From Actinomyces weissii (GTDB taxonomy: Bacteria > Actinomycetota > Actinomycetes > Actinomycetales > Actinomycetaceae): a stretch of 64,000 bases of DNA. The notes beneath the pieces are model-generated. The model saw only the letters and a list, made by a program, of their open reading frames with translations, did no database searches and had not been told where the DNA came from. The position numbers were made by a program, and so were the translations under genes. Positions 44,788 through 53,680 of the stretch are shown here, piece by piece. Where the stretch lies: the NCBI RefSeq assembly GCF_016598775.1, contig NZ_CP066802.1, positions 186,001 through 250,000 of the forward strand. The letters run 5' to 3'. Every line of letters begins with the position of its first letter. Positions within the stretch are counted from its first letter, which is position 1.

Positions 44788-46129
44788 CTAGGCGCGGTGC
44801 AGCTCCACCAGCACCTCGGCGTGGTCGGTGTGCGGGAACATATCGAACAGCCGCGCCCGCACCACCCGCAGCGAGGGCATCGCCTCCAGGTCCGCCGCCA
44901 GGCTGGCCGGGTTGCAGGAGGAGTACAGCACCCGCTCCACCCCGGAGGCCTCCACGGCAGCGGCCAGCTCCCCGATCCCCCGGCGCGGCGGGTTGACCAC
45001 CAGCAGGTGCGGCGCACCACCCAGGGCCGACGCCGCCCCCGGGTCCAGCACGCGCGCGTCACCCGCCTCAAAGCGCACCAGCTCCGGCCCCAGGCCCATC
45101 AGGTGGGCGGAGTCGCGGGCGCCGTCGATCGCACTGGCCGACAGCTCCACCCCCAGCACCTGCCGCCCCGGCCCCGCCAGCGCCAGGGCGAAGCCGCCGA
45201 CGCCGCAGAACAGGTCCCACACCCGCAGCGGCCCGGCCCCGCCGTCGTCTGCAGGGGCCAGGGCCCACTGGCGCGCCTGGTCATAGAGGGCCTCGGCCAC
45301 CGCCGTGTTCGTCTGGAAGAAGGAGCGGGTCGGCAGCCACAGGGGCAGCTCCACCCCGCTACCCGGTAGGCGCAGCCGCATGAGCAGCCGGTCCCCGCCC
45401 GGCTCCTCAGTCAGCACCACCTCCTCAGGCCCCTCCAGCACCGCCTGGTGCACCGGCTGGATATTCGCGCTGGCCACCGCCAGGCCCGGCAGCACCCGCC
45501 GCAGCCCCGGCAGCGCCGCCCGCAGATCCTGCACGTGCCGGTGCGAGCGCAGCACGAAACGCACCATCAGGTCCCCGTCCGGCGAGGCCGTGACCAGCAG
45601 GTGCTTCAGCTCCCCCCCGACGCCGGGGCACGTCATAGGGCTCCAGCCCTAGGTGCCCCACGAAGTCAGCGAGCACCCCCAGCGCCGCGCGCAGCGCTGG
45701 CACGTGCAGGGGGCAGTCGCGCAGGTCCACGCCCGCGCCAGCGCCGTCGAGAATGCCCAGAACCGGCGCCCCCGCCCGCCCGGACACCACCATCTTGGCC
45801 TTGTTCCGGAAGGTCTGGGGGGCACTGGCCACGGGGGGAGCCCAGGACTCCACCGGCACCGGGTTGGCCCCGGTGGCCAGCAGCGCCGCTACCCGGTCCT
45901 GCTTGGCCGCCAGCTGTAGGGCCACCGGCAGGTCCAGGTGCGGGCAGGAGCGGCAGCGCCCGGCCGTGTGCCGCTCGCAGCGCAACGAGCCGTGAGCAGC
46001 TGCCTGCTCCGCCGTCGGCAGCGGGCTGTCGGCAGCGGTGGGGGTGTGACCGGCTGGTGCGGCACAGGCTCTTGCCGGGGCTGCTCGCAGGTGCGCCGGG
46101 TCCGAGGTCATGCCCCGATTCTGCTTCAC
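44788..46129 (-). pseudogene. rlmC: RlmC-type 23S rRNA (uracil-5-)-methyltransferase gene, frameshifted at a seven-G run
   Basis: The N-terminal part is read from a GTG at 46129: 'CERHTAGRCRSC' plus 'DLRDCPLHV' make the four-Cys iron-sulfur site, and 'FRNKAKMVVSGRAG' and 'LEPYDVPRRRG' match RlmC/RumB. The reading then fails, while the neighbouring frame continues exactly where expected: 'GELKHLLVTASPDGDLMVRF', the SAM motif 'WDLFCGVGGFALAL', 'VNPPRRGIG' and the catalytic Cys in 'VLYSSCNPASLA'. The frames meet at seven G (plus-strand C at 45612-45618); six would restore one 446-residue protein. It may be a true pseudogene, a slippage-controlled gene or a sequencing error. The start overlaps the upstream gene (GTGA). 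Confidence 0.88.
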
Positions 46130-46587
46130 TTGAAGGCCAGGAGCAGGCCCCCAAAGAAGAAACCGACCCCAAGCACGCAGATTGCCAGTCCCAGCCAGTG
46201 CATCGGGATGAAGAACAGGGAGTTGCGTGTGCCGCTCCCCCGCAGCAGCTGCTGGCGCTGGACTTGCAGCAGCCGCTCGACCTGGGCGGTGGCCTCCTCC
46301 GCGCTCCTCGGGGCGGCAGCCCCCGGCTCCAGCTGGAAGGTGCCCTCCTGGACCCGCTGCCAGCTGCGTGCACGCAGCTCCTCCAGATAGGTCTCGGCCT
46401 GCTGCCGCGGGCGCAGCACGTTGAGCCAGTAGCCCATAAGGAAGGTCAGGGTGCCGCCGAGCAGCAGCCCGAGGCCGACGGGAAGGTAGTTCGGAGAGCC
46501 CGGCTTAGCGCCGATGCTCCCGATGGCAATCAGTCCCAGGGCGACGAACGGAATCGTGAGTATGCCCCAACCACGCCAGATAATCAT
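46126..46587 (-). CDS. Hypothetical membrane protein upstream of the rlmC-like gene
   Basis: A 153-residue protein with three hydrophobic segments (about 9-29, 37-57 and 126-150). Between the second and third lies a charged helical cytoplasmic stretch, 'RPRQQAETYLEELRARSWQR' onward to 'ATAQVERLLQVQRQQLLR'. No family is recognised. Its TGA overlaps the GTG of the rlmC-like gene, so translation is coupled. Repeat element C lies directly upstream and may carry or disrupt its promoter. Confidence 0.72.
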   Translation of the reverse strand: MIIWRGWGILTIPFVALGLIAIGSIGAKPGSPNYLPVGLGLLLGGTLTFLMGYWLNVLRPRQQAETYLEELRARSWQRVQEGTFQLEPGAAAPRSAEEATAQVERLLQVQRQQLLRGSGTRNSLFFIPMHWLGLAICVLGVGFFFGGLLLAFK

Positions 46588-46619
46588 GGGCTGAGCCTAT
46601 CGCCACGGGGTTGGTCTTC

Positions 46620-46741
46620 TGTCCACGGCGGAGGGTTAGAAGGGGGCTGGGTGGCAGCGGCGACGGCGGAGTCGTTGGAATCCCACGGTTCTTGCGCGCA
46701 CGCCGGGGTTACCCGGAGCCTCTAGTCCTCCGCCAGTGACA
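46620..46741. repeat. 122-bp terminal-inverted-repeat element, copy C
   Basis: Read on the minus strand it begins TGTCACTGGCGGAGGACT, identical to copy B's end. The other end is TGTCCACGGCGGAGG, a diverged inverted copy. The length equals that of copy A, but the interior is unrelated. It occupies the gap between the aldolase stop (46755) and the membrane-protein start (46587). Confidence 0.7.
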
Positions 46742-46754
46742 AACCGCCTGTGGC

Positions 46755-47639
46755 TCAGGCCACCGAGGCCTGGTAGACCGACTTGATCGAGGCGTCCAGG
46801 GTGGCGTTGAACTCGGCGTCGGACTGGTCCGCCCGCAGCCCCTCCAGCAGCGCCCGGGAGAAGGAGGCGATCATGCCCGGGTTACGGGCCAGCCGCCGGT
46901 TGGCCTCCTCCCGGCTGTAGCCGCCGGACAGCGCCGCCACCCGCACCACCCGCGGGTGGCGCACCAGCCCGGAGTAGAAGGTGGCCACTGACGGGATAGT
47001 CAGCTTCAGCAGCACCTCCTGGCCGGGGCGCAGCCGGTCCAGCTCGGCGTTCAGGGCCGACAGGAGCAGCAGCTCGATCCCAGGCTTGGCGGGGGCATTG
47101 ATATCCACCTCCGGCTCGATGATGGGAGTGAGCCCGGCCGCCAGGATCCGCCGCGCCAGCTCGAACTGCTGGGCCAGTACCTGCTTGATGCCCTTGGGGT
47201 CGGCCCGCAGGATCACGGAGCGCATCTTGGTGCCGAACACCTTGGCCTCCACGGCTTTGGCCAGCAGCTCGTCCAGCCCGGCGATCGGTTTCATCAGGCG
47301 CACGCCGTCGGACTCCTCCGCCAGCCCCTGGTCCACCTTGAGGAAGGGCACCACACCCTTGACGTCCCACAGGTACTCGGCGGTGGGGCGGCCCTCCACC
47401 TGGCCGTCCAGGGTGCGCTCGAACAGGATCGCGCCCAGGACCCGCCGGGAGCTGAAGGCGGGGGAGGTCATGACCCGGCAGCGCATGGCGTGCACCAGCG
47501 CGAACATCTCCTCCTCGCTGCTCCAGGACTCTGGGCTCAGGCCGTAGTTCTGCAGGGCGCGCGGGGTGGAGCCGCCCGACTGGTCCAGCGCGGCAATGAA
47601 ACCGGCTCCGGCGCGCATCCTGCTCATCTGCTCGGACAT
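46755..47639 (-). CDS. Class I fructose-bisphosphate aldolase
   Basis: A 294-residue glycolytic/gluconeogenic enzyme of the bacterial (staphylococcal/lactobacillal Fda-like) class I type, which uses a Schiff-base lysine and no metal. Landmarks: 'GFIAALDQSGGSTPRALQNY' near the N-terminus, 'VVPFLKVDQGL' and 'FGTKMRSVI', 'LTPIIEPEVDI' with the barrel glutamates, and 'LLKLTIPSVATFYS', which carries a likely Schiff-base Lys. The gene is monocistronic. Its promoter region contains GTAACG-TCGT-CGTTAC (47677-47692), a possible operator. ATG at 47639. Confidence 0.94.
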   Translation of the reverse strand: MSEQMSRMRAGAGFIAALDQSGGSTPRALQNYGLSPESWSSEEEMFALVHAMRCRVMTSPAFSSRRVLGAILFERTLDGQVEGRPTAEYLWDVKGVVPFLKVDQGLAEESDGVRLMKPIAGLDELLAKAVEAKVFGTKMRSVILRADPKGIKQVLAQQFELARRILAAGLTPIIEPEVDINAPAKPGIELLLLSALNAELDRLRPGQEVLLKLTIPSVATFYSGLVRHPRVVRVAALSGGYSREEANRRLARNPGMIASFSRALLEGLRADQSDAEFNATLDASIKSVYQASVA

Positions 47640-47676
47640 GGTGACCTCCTAGCGAGGCACGGCCTAAGGCCGCCCC

Positions 47677-47705
47677 GTAACGTCGTCGTTACCACCAGTG
47701 TATGA
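47677..47705. promoter_or_regulatory. Inverted repeat and -10-like hexamer between fba and ispF
   Basis: GTAACG and CGTTAC flank TCGT (47677-47692), 38 bp upstream of the aldolase start. TATGAT (47700-47705) is a -10-like hexamer facing ispF. Both are plausible control sites in this divergent gap; no regulator can be named. Confidence 0.35.
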
Positions 47706-47781
47706 TTCCTGTCACTTTCTTGGGTGGGTGGTGGGTTGCGGCTGCGGGGCGGCGGGCGCGCTGCTGGGGCACACTGGGCGC

Positions 47782-48318
47782 ATGCCCCACACGCAGTCCA
47801 GTCCGTCACCCCTGCTGCCCCGCACCGGCATCGGCACCGACGTGCACGCCTTCGCCACCGACCCCAGCACCCCCCTGCACCTGGCCTGCCTCCAGTGGCC
47901 GGGGGAGACCGGCCTGGAGGGGCACTCTGACGGCGACGTCGTGGCCCACGCCTGCTGTGACGCCCTGTTCTCCGCCGCCGGGCTAGGGGACCTGGGCTCC
48001 AACTTCGGCACCGCTGAGCCGCAGTGGAAAGGCGCTGCCGGGGCGGTGCTCCTGGCGGAGGCCGCCCGGCGGGTGCGGGCCGCTGGCTTCGAGATCGGCA
48101 ACGTGGCGGTGCAGCTGGTGGGGGCGCGCCCGCGCGTGGCCGCCCGCATGGACGAGGCCCGCCAGGCCCTGTCGCAGGCCGCTGGTGCCGCAGTCTCCTT
48201 CTCGGCGACGACGACGGACCACCTGGGCTTCCTGGGCCGTGAGGAGGGGCTGCTGGCCGTGGCCACCGCCCTGGTCTACCCCGTGCCCACTGAGCAGCCG
48301 TCACAGGAACAGCCATGA
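47782..48318 (+). CDS. ispF: 2-C-methyl-D-erythritol 2,4-cyclodiphosphate synthase
   Basis: A 178-residue enzyme of the MEP isoprenoid pathway. The metal-binding motifs 'GIGTDVHAF' (Asp20, His22) and '[18 protein letters not shown]' are present, followed by '[20 protein letters not shown]' and '[18 protein letters not shown]', which carry the cytidine- and substrate-binding residues. The usual 'HFPDTD' loop is changed to 'NFGTAEPQW', a small departure. The ATG at 47782 matches the family start; 47698 would add 28 unrelated residues. ispD is not adjacent. The VOC gene overlaps the stop by four bases. Confidence 0.94.
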   Translation: MPHTQSSPSPLLPRTGIGTDVHAFATDPSTPLHLACLQWPGETGLEGHSDGDVVAHACCDALFSAAGLGDLGSNFGTAEPQWKGAAGAVLLAEAARRVRAAGFEIGNVAVQLVGARPRVAARMDEARQALSQAAGAAVSFSATTTDHLGFLGREEGLLAVATALVYPVPTEQPSQEQP

Positions 48319-48746
48319 GCGCCCCGACGGCCCGAGGCCTGCACCACGTGGAGCTGTGGGTGGGCGACCTGGAGCAGGCCCGCGCGCAGTGGGGCTGGCT
48401 GCTGGGCTCCCTGGGGTGGGAGCGCGCCCAGGACTGGCCCGAGGGCAGCCTGTGGGAGGCGGCCTGCGGCCCCTACCTGGTGCTGACCACGCCGCCGCTC
48501 ACCGCGCCCCAGCCTCATGACCGCCACCGGCCCGGCCTGAACCACCTGGCCCTGTGCGCCCCGGACCGGACCACCGTGGACCAGGTCAGCCAGGAGGCCC
48601 CGGAGCGGGGCTGGCGGCCGCTGTACGCCGAGCGCTTCCCGTACGCGGGCGGGCCGGAGCACTACGCCGCCTACCTGGAGGACGCCCAGGGCTTCAAGGT
48701 GGAGGTGGTGGCCCCGCGGCAGGTCCCCGCAACGCGCATCGGGTGA
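48315..48746 (+). CDS. VOC-family (glyoxalase/dioxygenase-like) protein
   Basis: A 143-residue single-subunit VOC protein. Paired beta-alpha-beta modules start '[20 protein letters not shown]' and '[20 protein letters not shown]', and the last strand has '[16 protein letters not shown]' with the metal-ligand Glu. His10, His in 'NHLAL' and that Glu form the expected metal triad. The substrate is unknown. The start overlaps ispF (ATGA). It precedes cysS with a 165-bp gap. Confidence 0.9.
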   Translation: MSAPTARGLHHVELWVGDLEQARAQWGWLLGSLGWERAQDWPEGSLWEAACGPYLVLTTPPLTAPQPHDRHRPGLNHLALCAPDRTTVDQVSQEAPERGWRPLYAERFPYAGGPEHYAAYLEDAQGFKVEVVAPRQVPATRIG

Positions 48747-48911
48747 GAGCCTGGTAGGTGGACCAGGTGTCGGGCAGCTTTGGAGGCGTCGGGCCTGCCG
48801 GGTGAACAGGGCGGTCCGCCGCGACTCCACCACGCAGGCCCGGGAGCCGTAACGGGCCCGCCCGCGGCGGCGGCCTGCCCTGCTCCGGAGGGGGCCGGGT
48901 ATGTTTGGGAC

Positions 48912-50594
48912 GTGAGTGCCCTCCAGCCTGAACCCCTTGCGCTGCGCCTGTACGACTCGGCCGCGCACGCCGTCGTGCCCCTGGCCCCCACGGCCACCCC
49001 CGGCGTGGTCAAGATCTACCTGTGCGGTGCCACCGTGCAGGGCTCCCCGCACATTGGCCACATGCGCTCCGCCATCGCCTTTGACGTGCTGCGTCGCTGG
49101 CTGGAGCGCTGCGGCCAGCAGGTGGTGCTCATCCGCAACGTCACCGACATCGACGACAAGATCCTGGCCAGGTCCGCGGCCGCGGACCCGCCCGTGCCGT
49201 GGTGGGCCTGGGCCCAGCGCCACGAGCGGGAGTTCGACGCCGCCTACCGCGCCCTGGGGGTGGCCCCGCCCACCTACGAGCCGCGTGCCACCGGGCACGT
49301 GCCCGAGATGATCGACCTGATCTCCCGGCTGCTTGAGCGCGGCCACGCCTACGTGGGCAGCCCCGGCAACGTCTACTTTTCGGTGTCCTCCCTGCCAGAC
49401 TACGGCTCCCTGACCAACCAGCGACCCCAGGACCTGACCAGCACGGAGGACGAGTCCCAGGTGGACGCCGCCGTGGAGGCCGGTAAGCGTGAGCCCCGCG
49501 ACTTCGCCCTGTGGAAGGCCGCCAAGGCGGGGGAGCCCGCCGACGCCGCCTGGGACACCCCCTGGGGCCGGGGGCGGCCCGGCTGGCACCTGGAGTGCTC
49601 GGCCATGAGCCACCGCTACCTGGGGGAGGAGCTAGACATCCACGGCGGGGGCATCGACCTGCGCTTCCCCCACCACGAGAACGAGCAGGCCCAGTCCCAC
49701 GGGGCGGGCTGGGGCTTTGCCCGCCACTGGGTGCACAACGCCTGGGTGACCATCAAGGGCGAGAAGATGAGCAAGTCCCTGGGCAACTCACTGGTGGTCA
49801 GCGAGCTGCTGCGCCACCACGAGCCCGCCGTGCTGCGCCTGGCCCTGGGGACCGTCCACCACCGCTCCACCGTGGAGTTCTCCGCGGAGAGCCTGGCCGA
49901 CGCCGCCGCCCTGTGGGAACGGCTCACGGGGGCGCTGCTGCGGGCCCGTGAGGTCTCCACAGCGGTCGACGCCGCCGCCGCCGCCCTGCGTGCGCGCGCC
50001 CTCCCGGCGGAGTTCACCGCCGCTATGGACGAGGACCTGAACCTGGCCGGGGCCATGGCGGTGGTGCACGCCACCCTCAAGCGGCTCAACACGGCGCTCG
50101 CGGCGCCGGGACAGGCGGGGGCGGCGCAGGCGGGCCGCGGCGCGGCGCCGGAGTCGACCGGCGCGGCCGAGACGACCGGCGTGGCGCCGGAGATGGATGG
50201 CGCGGCGTCGGAGTCGACCGGCGCGGCCCAGGAGGCCTCTGTCGCCGTGACGTCTGGCGCCGCCACCTCTAGTGCTGACACCTCCGGCACCGCCCCGGAG
50301 GGCAGCGACCTGGTCACCAGCACCGCCCTGGACCTGCGTGCCCAGCTGGACGTGCTGGGCCTGGACCCCCTGTCCGAGCCCTGGCGCGCCAGCGTGCTGG
50401 GCGCGGGCAGCGCCAGCGGGCAGGACGCCGCCCTGACCGCCCTGGACCACCTGGTGGCCGCCCTGGTGGAGGAGCGGGCCCAGGCGCGCGCCGCCAAGGA
50501 CTGGGCCCGTGCCGACGCCCTGCGCGACCAGCTGGCCCGCGCGGGCGTCGTCGTCGAGGACTCGGCGGCCGGTGCCCGCTGGCACCTGGCCTGA
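48912..50594 (+). CDS. cysS: Cysteinyl-tRNA synthetase with low-complexity insertion
   Basis: A 560-residue class I synthetase. '[18 protein letters not shown]' holds the zinc Cys and HIGH motif, '[15 protein letters not shown]' carries further zinc ligands, and '[12 protein letters not shown]' is the KMSKS loop. The anticodon region is interrupted at about residues 400-470 by an Ala/Gly/Thr/Ser/Glu-rich insert. Its core, residues 410-442, consists of repeats such as [20 protein letters not shown] and GAASEST (DNA 50139-50237). This makes it about 90 residues longer than usual. The GTG start at 48912 is chosen because the conserved '[10 protein letters not shown]' follows. It is upstream of a TrmH-family gene, a common actinobacterial pair. 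Confidence 0.96.
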   Translation: MSALQPEPLALRLYDSAAHAVVPLAPTATPGVVKIYLCGATVQGSPHIGHMRSAIAFDVLRRWLERCGQQVVLIRNVTDIDDKILARSAAADPPVPWWAWAQRHEREFDAAYRALGVAPPTYEPRATGHVPEMIDLISRLLERGHAYVGSPGNVYFSVSSLPDYGSLTNQRPQDLTSTEDESQVDAAVEAGKREPRDFALWKAAKAGEPADAAWDTPWGRGRPGWHLECSAMSHRYLGEELDIHGGGIDLRFPHHENEQAQSHGAGWGFARHWVHNAWVTIKGEKMSKSLGNSLVVSELLRHHEPAVLRLALGTVHHRSTVEFSAESLADAAALWERLTGALLRAREVSTAVDAAAAALRARALPAEFTAAMDEDLNLAGAMAVVHATLKRLNTALAAPGQAGAAQAGRGAAPESTGAAETTGVAPEMDGAASESTGAAQEASVAVTSGAATSSADTSGTAPEGSDLVTSTALDLRAQLDVLGLDPLSEPWRASVLGAGSASGQDAALTALDHLVAALVEERAQARAAKDWARADALRDQLARAGVVVEDSAAGARWHLA

Positions 50595-50675
50595 TCCGCC
50601 TGCGTAACCTTGTGGCGCCTGGGTTCCGGGCTGCCGTACCTTAGCCACAGACCAGCCCCGAACACGGAGGACCAC

Positions 50676-51695
50676 ATGCCAGGCAATGACCGAGTGCACG
50701 GCGCCCTGCGCCGACCGGGAAAGAAGAAGGGACCGCTCAAGGGCTCCGGGGGGCAGAAGAGCCACGCCCTGGAAGGCAAGGGCCCCACCCCCAAGGCGGA
50801 GGACCGCGTCGGCCACCCCAAGGCGCGGGCCAAGGCCCGGGCGGAGGCCCGCGCCGCCCAGCCCACCCGCGCCAAGCAGCTGGAGAGGCTCAGGCGGCGC
50901 TTCGGGGTGCCGGAGGGGCACGAGATCGTCTGCGGTCGCAACGCGGTGGCGGAGGCCGCCCGGGCCGGGGTGCCGATCTCCCGCGTGTTCATGGCGGTCT
51001 CCGCAGAGAGCGACGACCGCCTGGGGGCGGTGGTGCGCCGGGCCGCCCTGCTGGGGGCCCCGGTGCTGGAGACCACCAAGCTGGACCTGGAGGCGCTGAC
51101 CGACGGCGCCGCCCACCAGGGCGTGGCCATTGAGGTGCCCGCTTACGAGTACCAGGACCTGGCGGACCTGCTGGAGCGCGCCCGTGCCCTGGGCCGCACC
51201 CCGCTGCTGGTCGCCCTGGACCAGGTCACCGACCCACACAACCTGGGGGCGGTGCTGCGCAGCGCCGGGGCCTTCGGGGCCGACGGCGTAGTCATCCCCG
51301 AGCGGCGCAGCGTGGGCGTGAACGCCACCGTCTGGAAGGTCTCCGCCGGGGCCGCCGCCCGCGTGCCGGTGGCCCGGGAGACGAACCTGGTGCGGGCCCT
51401 GGAGCGGCTCAAGAAGGAGGGCTGCTTCGTGGTGGGCCTGGACGGCGGCGGCCAGACCCTGGTGGAGGAGCTGGGCTTCGCGGACTCGCCCCTGGTGCTG
51501 GTAACCGGGGCGGAGGGGACGGGCCTGTCCCGGCTGGTGCGGGAGACCTGCGACGTGATCGCCTCCATCCCCATCAACGGGCGGGTGGAGTCCCTCAACG
51601 CCGCCGTGGCCACCGGGATCAGCCTCTACGAGGTGGACCGGTTGCGTCGTCGGGCGGCCGCCTCCGCACAGGACGCCGCCTCCGCGCAGAACTGA
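50676..51695 (+). CDS. TrmH/SpoU-family RNA 2'-O-methyltransferase (RlmB-like)
   Basis: A 339-residue methyltransferase that probably modifies 23S rRNA or tRNA ribose. A very basic Lys/Arg/Gly-rich tail (about 1-75) precedes the substrate-binding domain ('EIVCGRNAVAEAARAGVPIS'). The SPOUT knot domain follows, with 'VTDPHNLGAVLRSAGAFGAD', 'LVTGAEGTGLSRLVRETCD' and 'SIPINGRVESLNAAVATGI'. ACGGAGGACC precedes the ATG. It sits 81 bp after cysS and is likely cotranscribed with it, as in many actinobacteria. Confidence 0.95.
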   Translation: MPGNDRVHGALRRPGKKKGPLKGSGGQKSHALEGKGPTPKAEDRVGHPKARAKARAEARAAQPTRAKQLERLRRRFGVPEGHEIVCGRNAVAEAARAGVPISRVFMAVSAESDDRLGAVVRRAALLGAPVLETTKLDLEALTDGAAHQGVAIEVPAYEYQDLADLLERARALGRTPLLVALDQVTDPHNLGAVLRSAGAFGADGVVIPERRSVGVNATVWKVSAGAAARVPVARETNLVRALERLKKEGCFVVGLDGGGQTLVEELGFADSPLVLVTGAEGTGLSRLVRETCDVIASIPINGRVESLNAAVATGISLYEVDRLRRRAAASAQDAASAQN

Positions 51696-51780
51696 GCCTG
51701 CCCTACACGACTCGCGTCCCAATGGCACAATGGGGCCAGACCAGGACGCCCGCCCCGGGCCCCGGGCAGAGGAGGCCACC

Positions 51781-53022
51781 ATGACCAAGGACGCCAACGC
51801 GAGCTGGAACCGCACCGAGGGTGTGCTTGTCGCGCCCGGTACGGCCCCCGAGGCCGTGGCAGAGTTCCTGGCCGCCCGCAACGTGGTGGGGCGCCTGGAG
51901 TGGTACCCCAGTACCCCCCACCTGCTGTCCCTCACCCTGGCCTGTGACGTACAGGGGCGGGTGGCGGTGACCCCCTCCAACCGCGGCGGCGTGGTGGCCG
52001 GTCTGGGCACCAGTGCCCTGACTGAGGCGCTGGCCCGCGAGTTCCAGGCCGACGTGACCATCGGCCCGGCCTCCTTCGACGGCCTGCCGGAGGGGGTCGA
52101 GCTGCCGACGGTCACCACCACAGCCAGCCCCACCTCCCGCACCGTGGTGGTCTCCCCGCTGAGCGCCTACACGGTGCCGCTGCAGGCCACCCTCCTGGAG
52201 CGTCCCCTGGCGGTGGCCTCCGCCCCGGCCCTGGACCGCCGTCTGGTCATGTACTCCGGTGAGGGCCAGGAGCTGGGGGTCTTCGGCTGGGACGAGGACT
52301 CCCTGCCGGCGCTGGTGCTCACGGTGGACGGGCACGACATGACCGTGCGGGCAGTCACCTCCACGGAGGGGGAGGACGACGCCGTCTACTCCTGGGCCAT
52401 GACCTCCAGGTACGTGCTGGGAGGGGTGAAGGACCCGGGTCCCTCCCTGACCGCATTCGTCAAGGAGCTGCTGGAGGACCGTACGGACGCCTCGGTGATC
52501 GCGGCGGCCGTGCCTGGCGCGGACCTGCAGGCGGTGGCGCAGGCGATCCAGACCCCCGGCATGGAGGGGATGCTGGCGCTGGTGGAGGCGCTGGGGCTGC
52601 CGGACTTCGTGGGTCTGGTGCTCAACGGGCGGCTGGCTCCGGCGGAGGTGCCGGGGGCGGTGGTGCACGAGCCGCGCGGCCTGTCCAACGCCGTCTCCCG
52701 CTCGGTGGGCCTGATGCTGCAGGACCCCTCCACCCCCGGGGCTGGCTTCTGGCGCTCCTACGTGCGCACGGTCACCGACCAGGCCTGGCTGGTGCGTGCG
52801 GGGCTCGCCCTGGAGGCGGGGCTGGGTGGCGCACTGGTGGGTGTGGCGCTGCGACGGCGGGGCCGCACCGGGGTGACGCCGCGCTGGACCATGGCTGCGG
52901 GCGTGCTGCTGCTGCTGGACTCGGTGGTGGAGGCCTCCACGGCCTCATGGGTGCGGCACCTGGAGCTGCGACGCCGGGCTGACGAGGAGATGGCCCTGGT
53001 CGCAGAGGAGCTCGGCGCCTGA
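51781..53022 (+). CDS. Hypothetical protein of 413 residues
   Basis: A protein I do not recognise. Residues 1-290 look like a soluble alpha/beta domain that includes 'LGVFGWDEDSLPALVLTVDG' and 'DAVYSWAMTSRYVLGG'. The C-terminal 90 residues hold two moderately hydrophobic helices (about 335-352 and 365-385) and end in a charged helix. The N-terminus is cytoplasmic-looking with no signal peptide. CAGAGGAGGCCACC precedes the ATG. It may be the last gene of the cysS-trmH transcript (85-bp gap). Confidence 0.75.
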   Translation: MTKDANASWNRTEGVLVAPGTAPEAVAEFLAARNVVGRLEWYPSTPHLLSLTLACDVQGRVAVTPSNRGGVVAGLGTSALTEALAREFQADVTIGPASFDGLPEGVELPTVTTTASPTSRTVVVSPLSAYTVPLQATLLERPLAVASAPALDRRLVMYSGEGQELGVFGWDEDSLPALVLTVDGHDMTVRAVTSTEGEDDAVYSWAMTSRYVLGGVKDPGPSLTAFVKELLEDRTDASVIAAAVPGADLQAVAQAIQTPGMEGMLALVEALGLPDFVGLVLNGRLAPAEVPGAVVHEPRGLSNAVSRSVGLMLQDPSTPGAGFWRSYVRTVTDQAWLVRAGLALEAGLGGALVGVALRRRGRTGVTPRWTMAAGVLLLLDSVVEASTASWVRHLELRRRADEEMALVAEELGA

Positions 53023-53141
53023 TACACGCTTGACTGGGGGAGACTGGCCCCGCCGTCTTCCTGGCCAAGGCACTCTCCAAGACCTTCGGCACCGGAGCCC
53101 AGCTGCCTGCTACGCCGGGCTCGCACCCCTCACCCGCCTCC

Positions 53142-53204
53142 ACTTGTGCATTTCGGCGCGAGTTGTGCCGGAATGCCGCACAACTCGCGCCGAAATGCAC
53201 AAGT
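53142..53204. repeat. 63-bp dispersed palindrome, copy 2
   Basis: Perfect 27-bp arms (ACTTGTGCATTTCGGCGCGA...) around CGGAATGCC. It differs from copy 1 only at the TGG/CCA versus TTG/CAA pair and one loop base, so both arms changed together. It lies between the convergent ends of the 413-residue protein gene (53022) and the gene ending at 53231. Flanking bases match copy 1 in inverted orientation. Confidence 0.85.
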
Positions 53205-53230
53205 CAGGGTGGGGCGGGCACGCCCCGCCG

Positions 53231-53674
53231 TCAGAAGATGAGGAGGTGCTGCATCAGCTGCCGCAGGCCGAGCGCCAACAGGCTGAACACCATGGACGCC
53301 CCGATTCCCAGCAGCAGGAGCTTGCTGGGGACGGGAGGCGGCACCTCCCACGGGTCAAGGGTCAGCTTTCCCGGCAGATTCCGCGTGAAGCGGGGCTCTA
53401 CGTAGAACACTGGCACCACCTGACCTGCCGCCAGCACAAAAGATATCCGCGGCATATGGCAGAGCAACGTGTCCCGGCAAGTGACGTGCACCGGACCTGC
53501 GGGCACCTGGTAACGCTGGACAGCCATAGCGCTGCGTGGGATCTCCTGCCCGTTGATCCAGGTGCGTGGCACCACACGCCCGGGGCGGCACATCTGGTAG
53601 CGCAGCTCCACCACGCCGGTGGGCGCTGCTGGGCCGGGTGCGTAGGGCCCTGGCGGCTGCCCGGGTGCGGTCAT
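53231..53674 (-). CDS. Hypothetical tail-anchored protein
   Basis: A 147-residue protein, not recognised. A Pro/Gly/Ala-rich start precedes a beta-rich domain (about 20-105) with 'VELRYQMCRPGRVVPRTWIN' and three Cys. A single membrane helix near the C-terminus (about 117-140) would anchor the domain. It lies six bases downstream of the DUF4032 gene, so the two are an operon. Confidence 0.68.
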   Translation of the reverse strand: MTAPGQPPGPYAPGPAAPTGVVELRYQMCRPGRVVPRTWINGQEIPRSAMAVQRYQVPAGPVHVTCRDTLLCHMPRISFVLAAGQVVPVFYVEPRFTRNLPGKLTLDPWEVPPPVPSKLLLLGIGASMVFSLLALGLRQLMQHLLIF

Positions 53675-53680
53675 ACGCGC

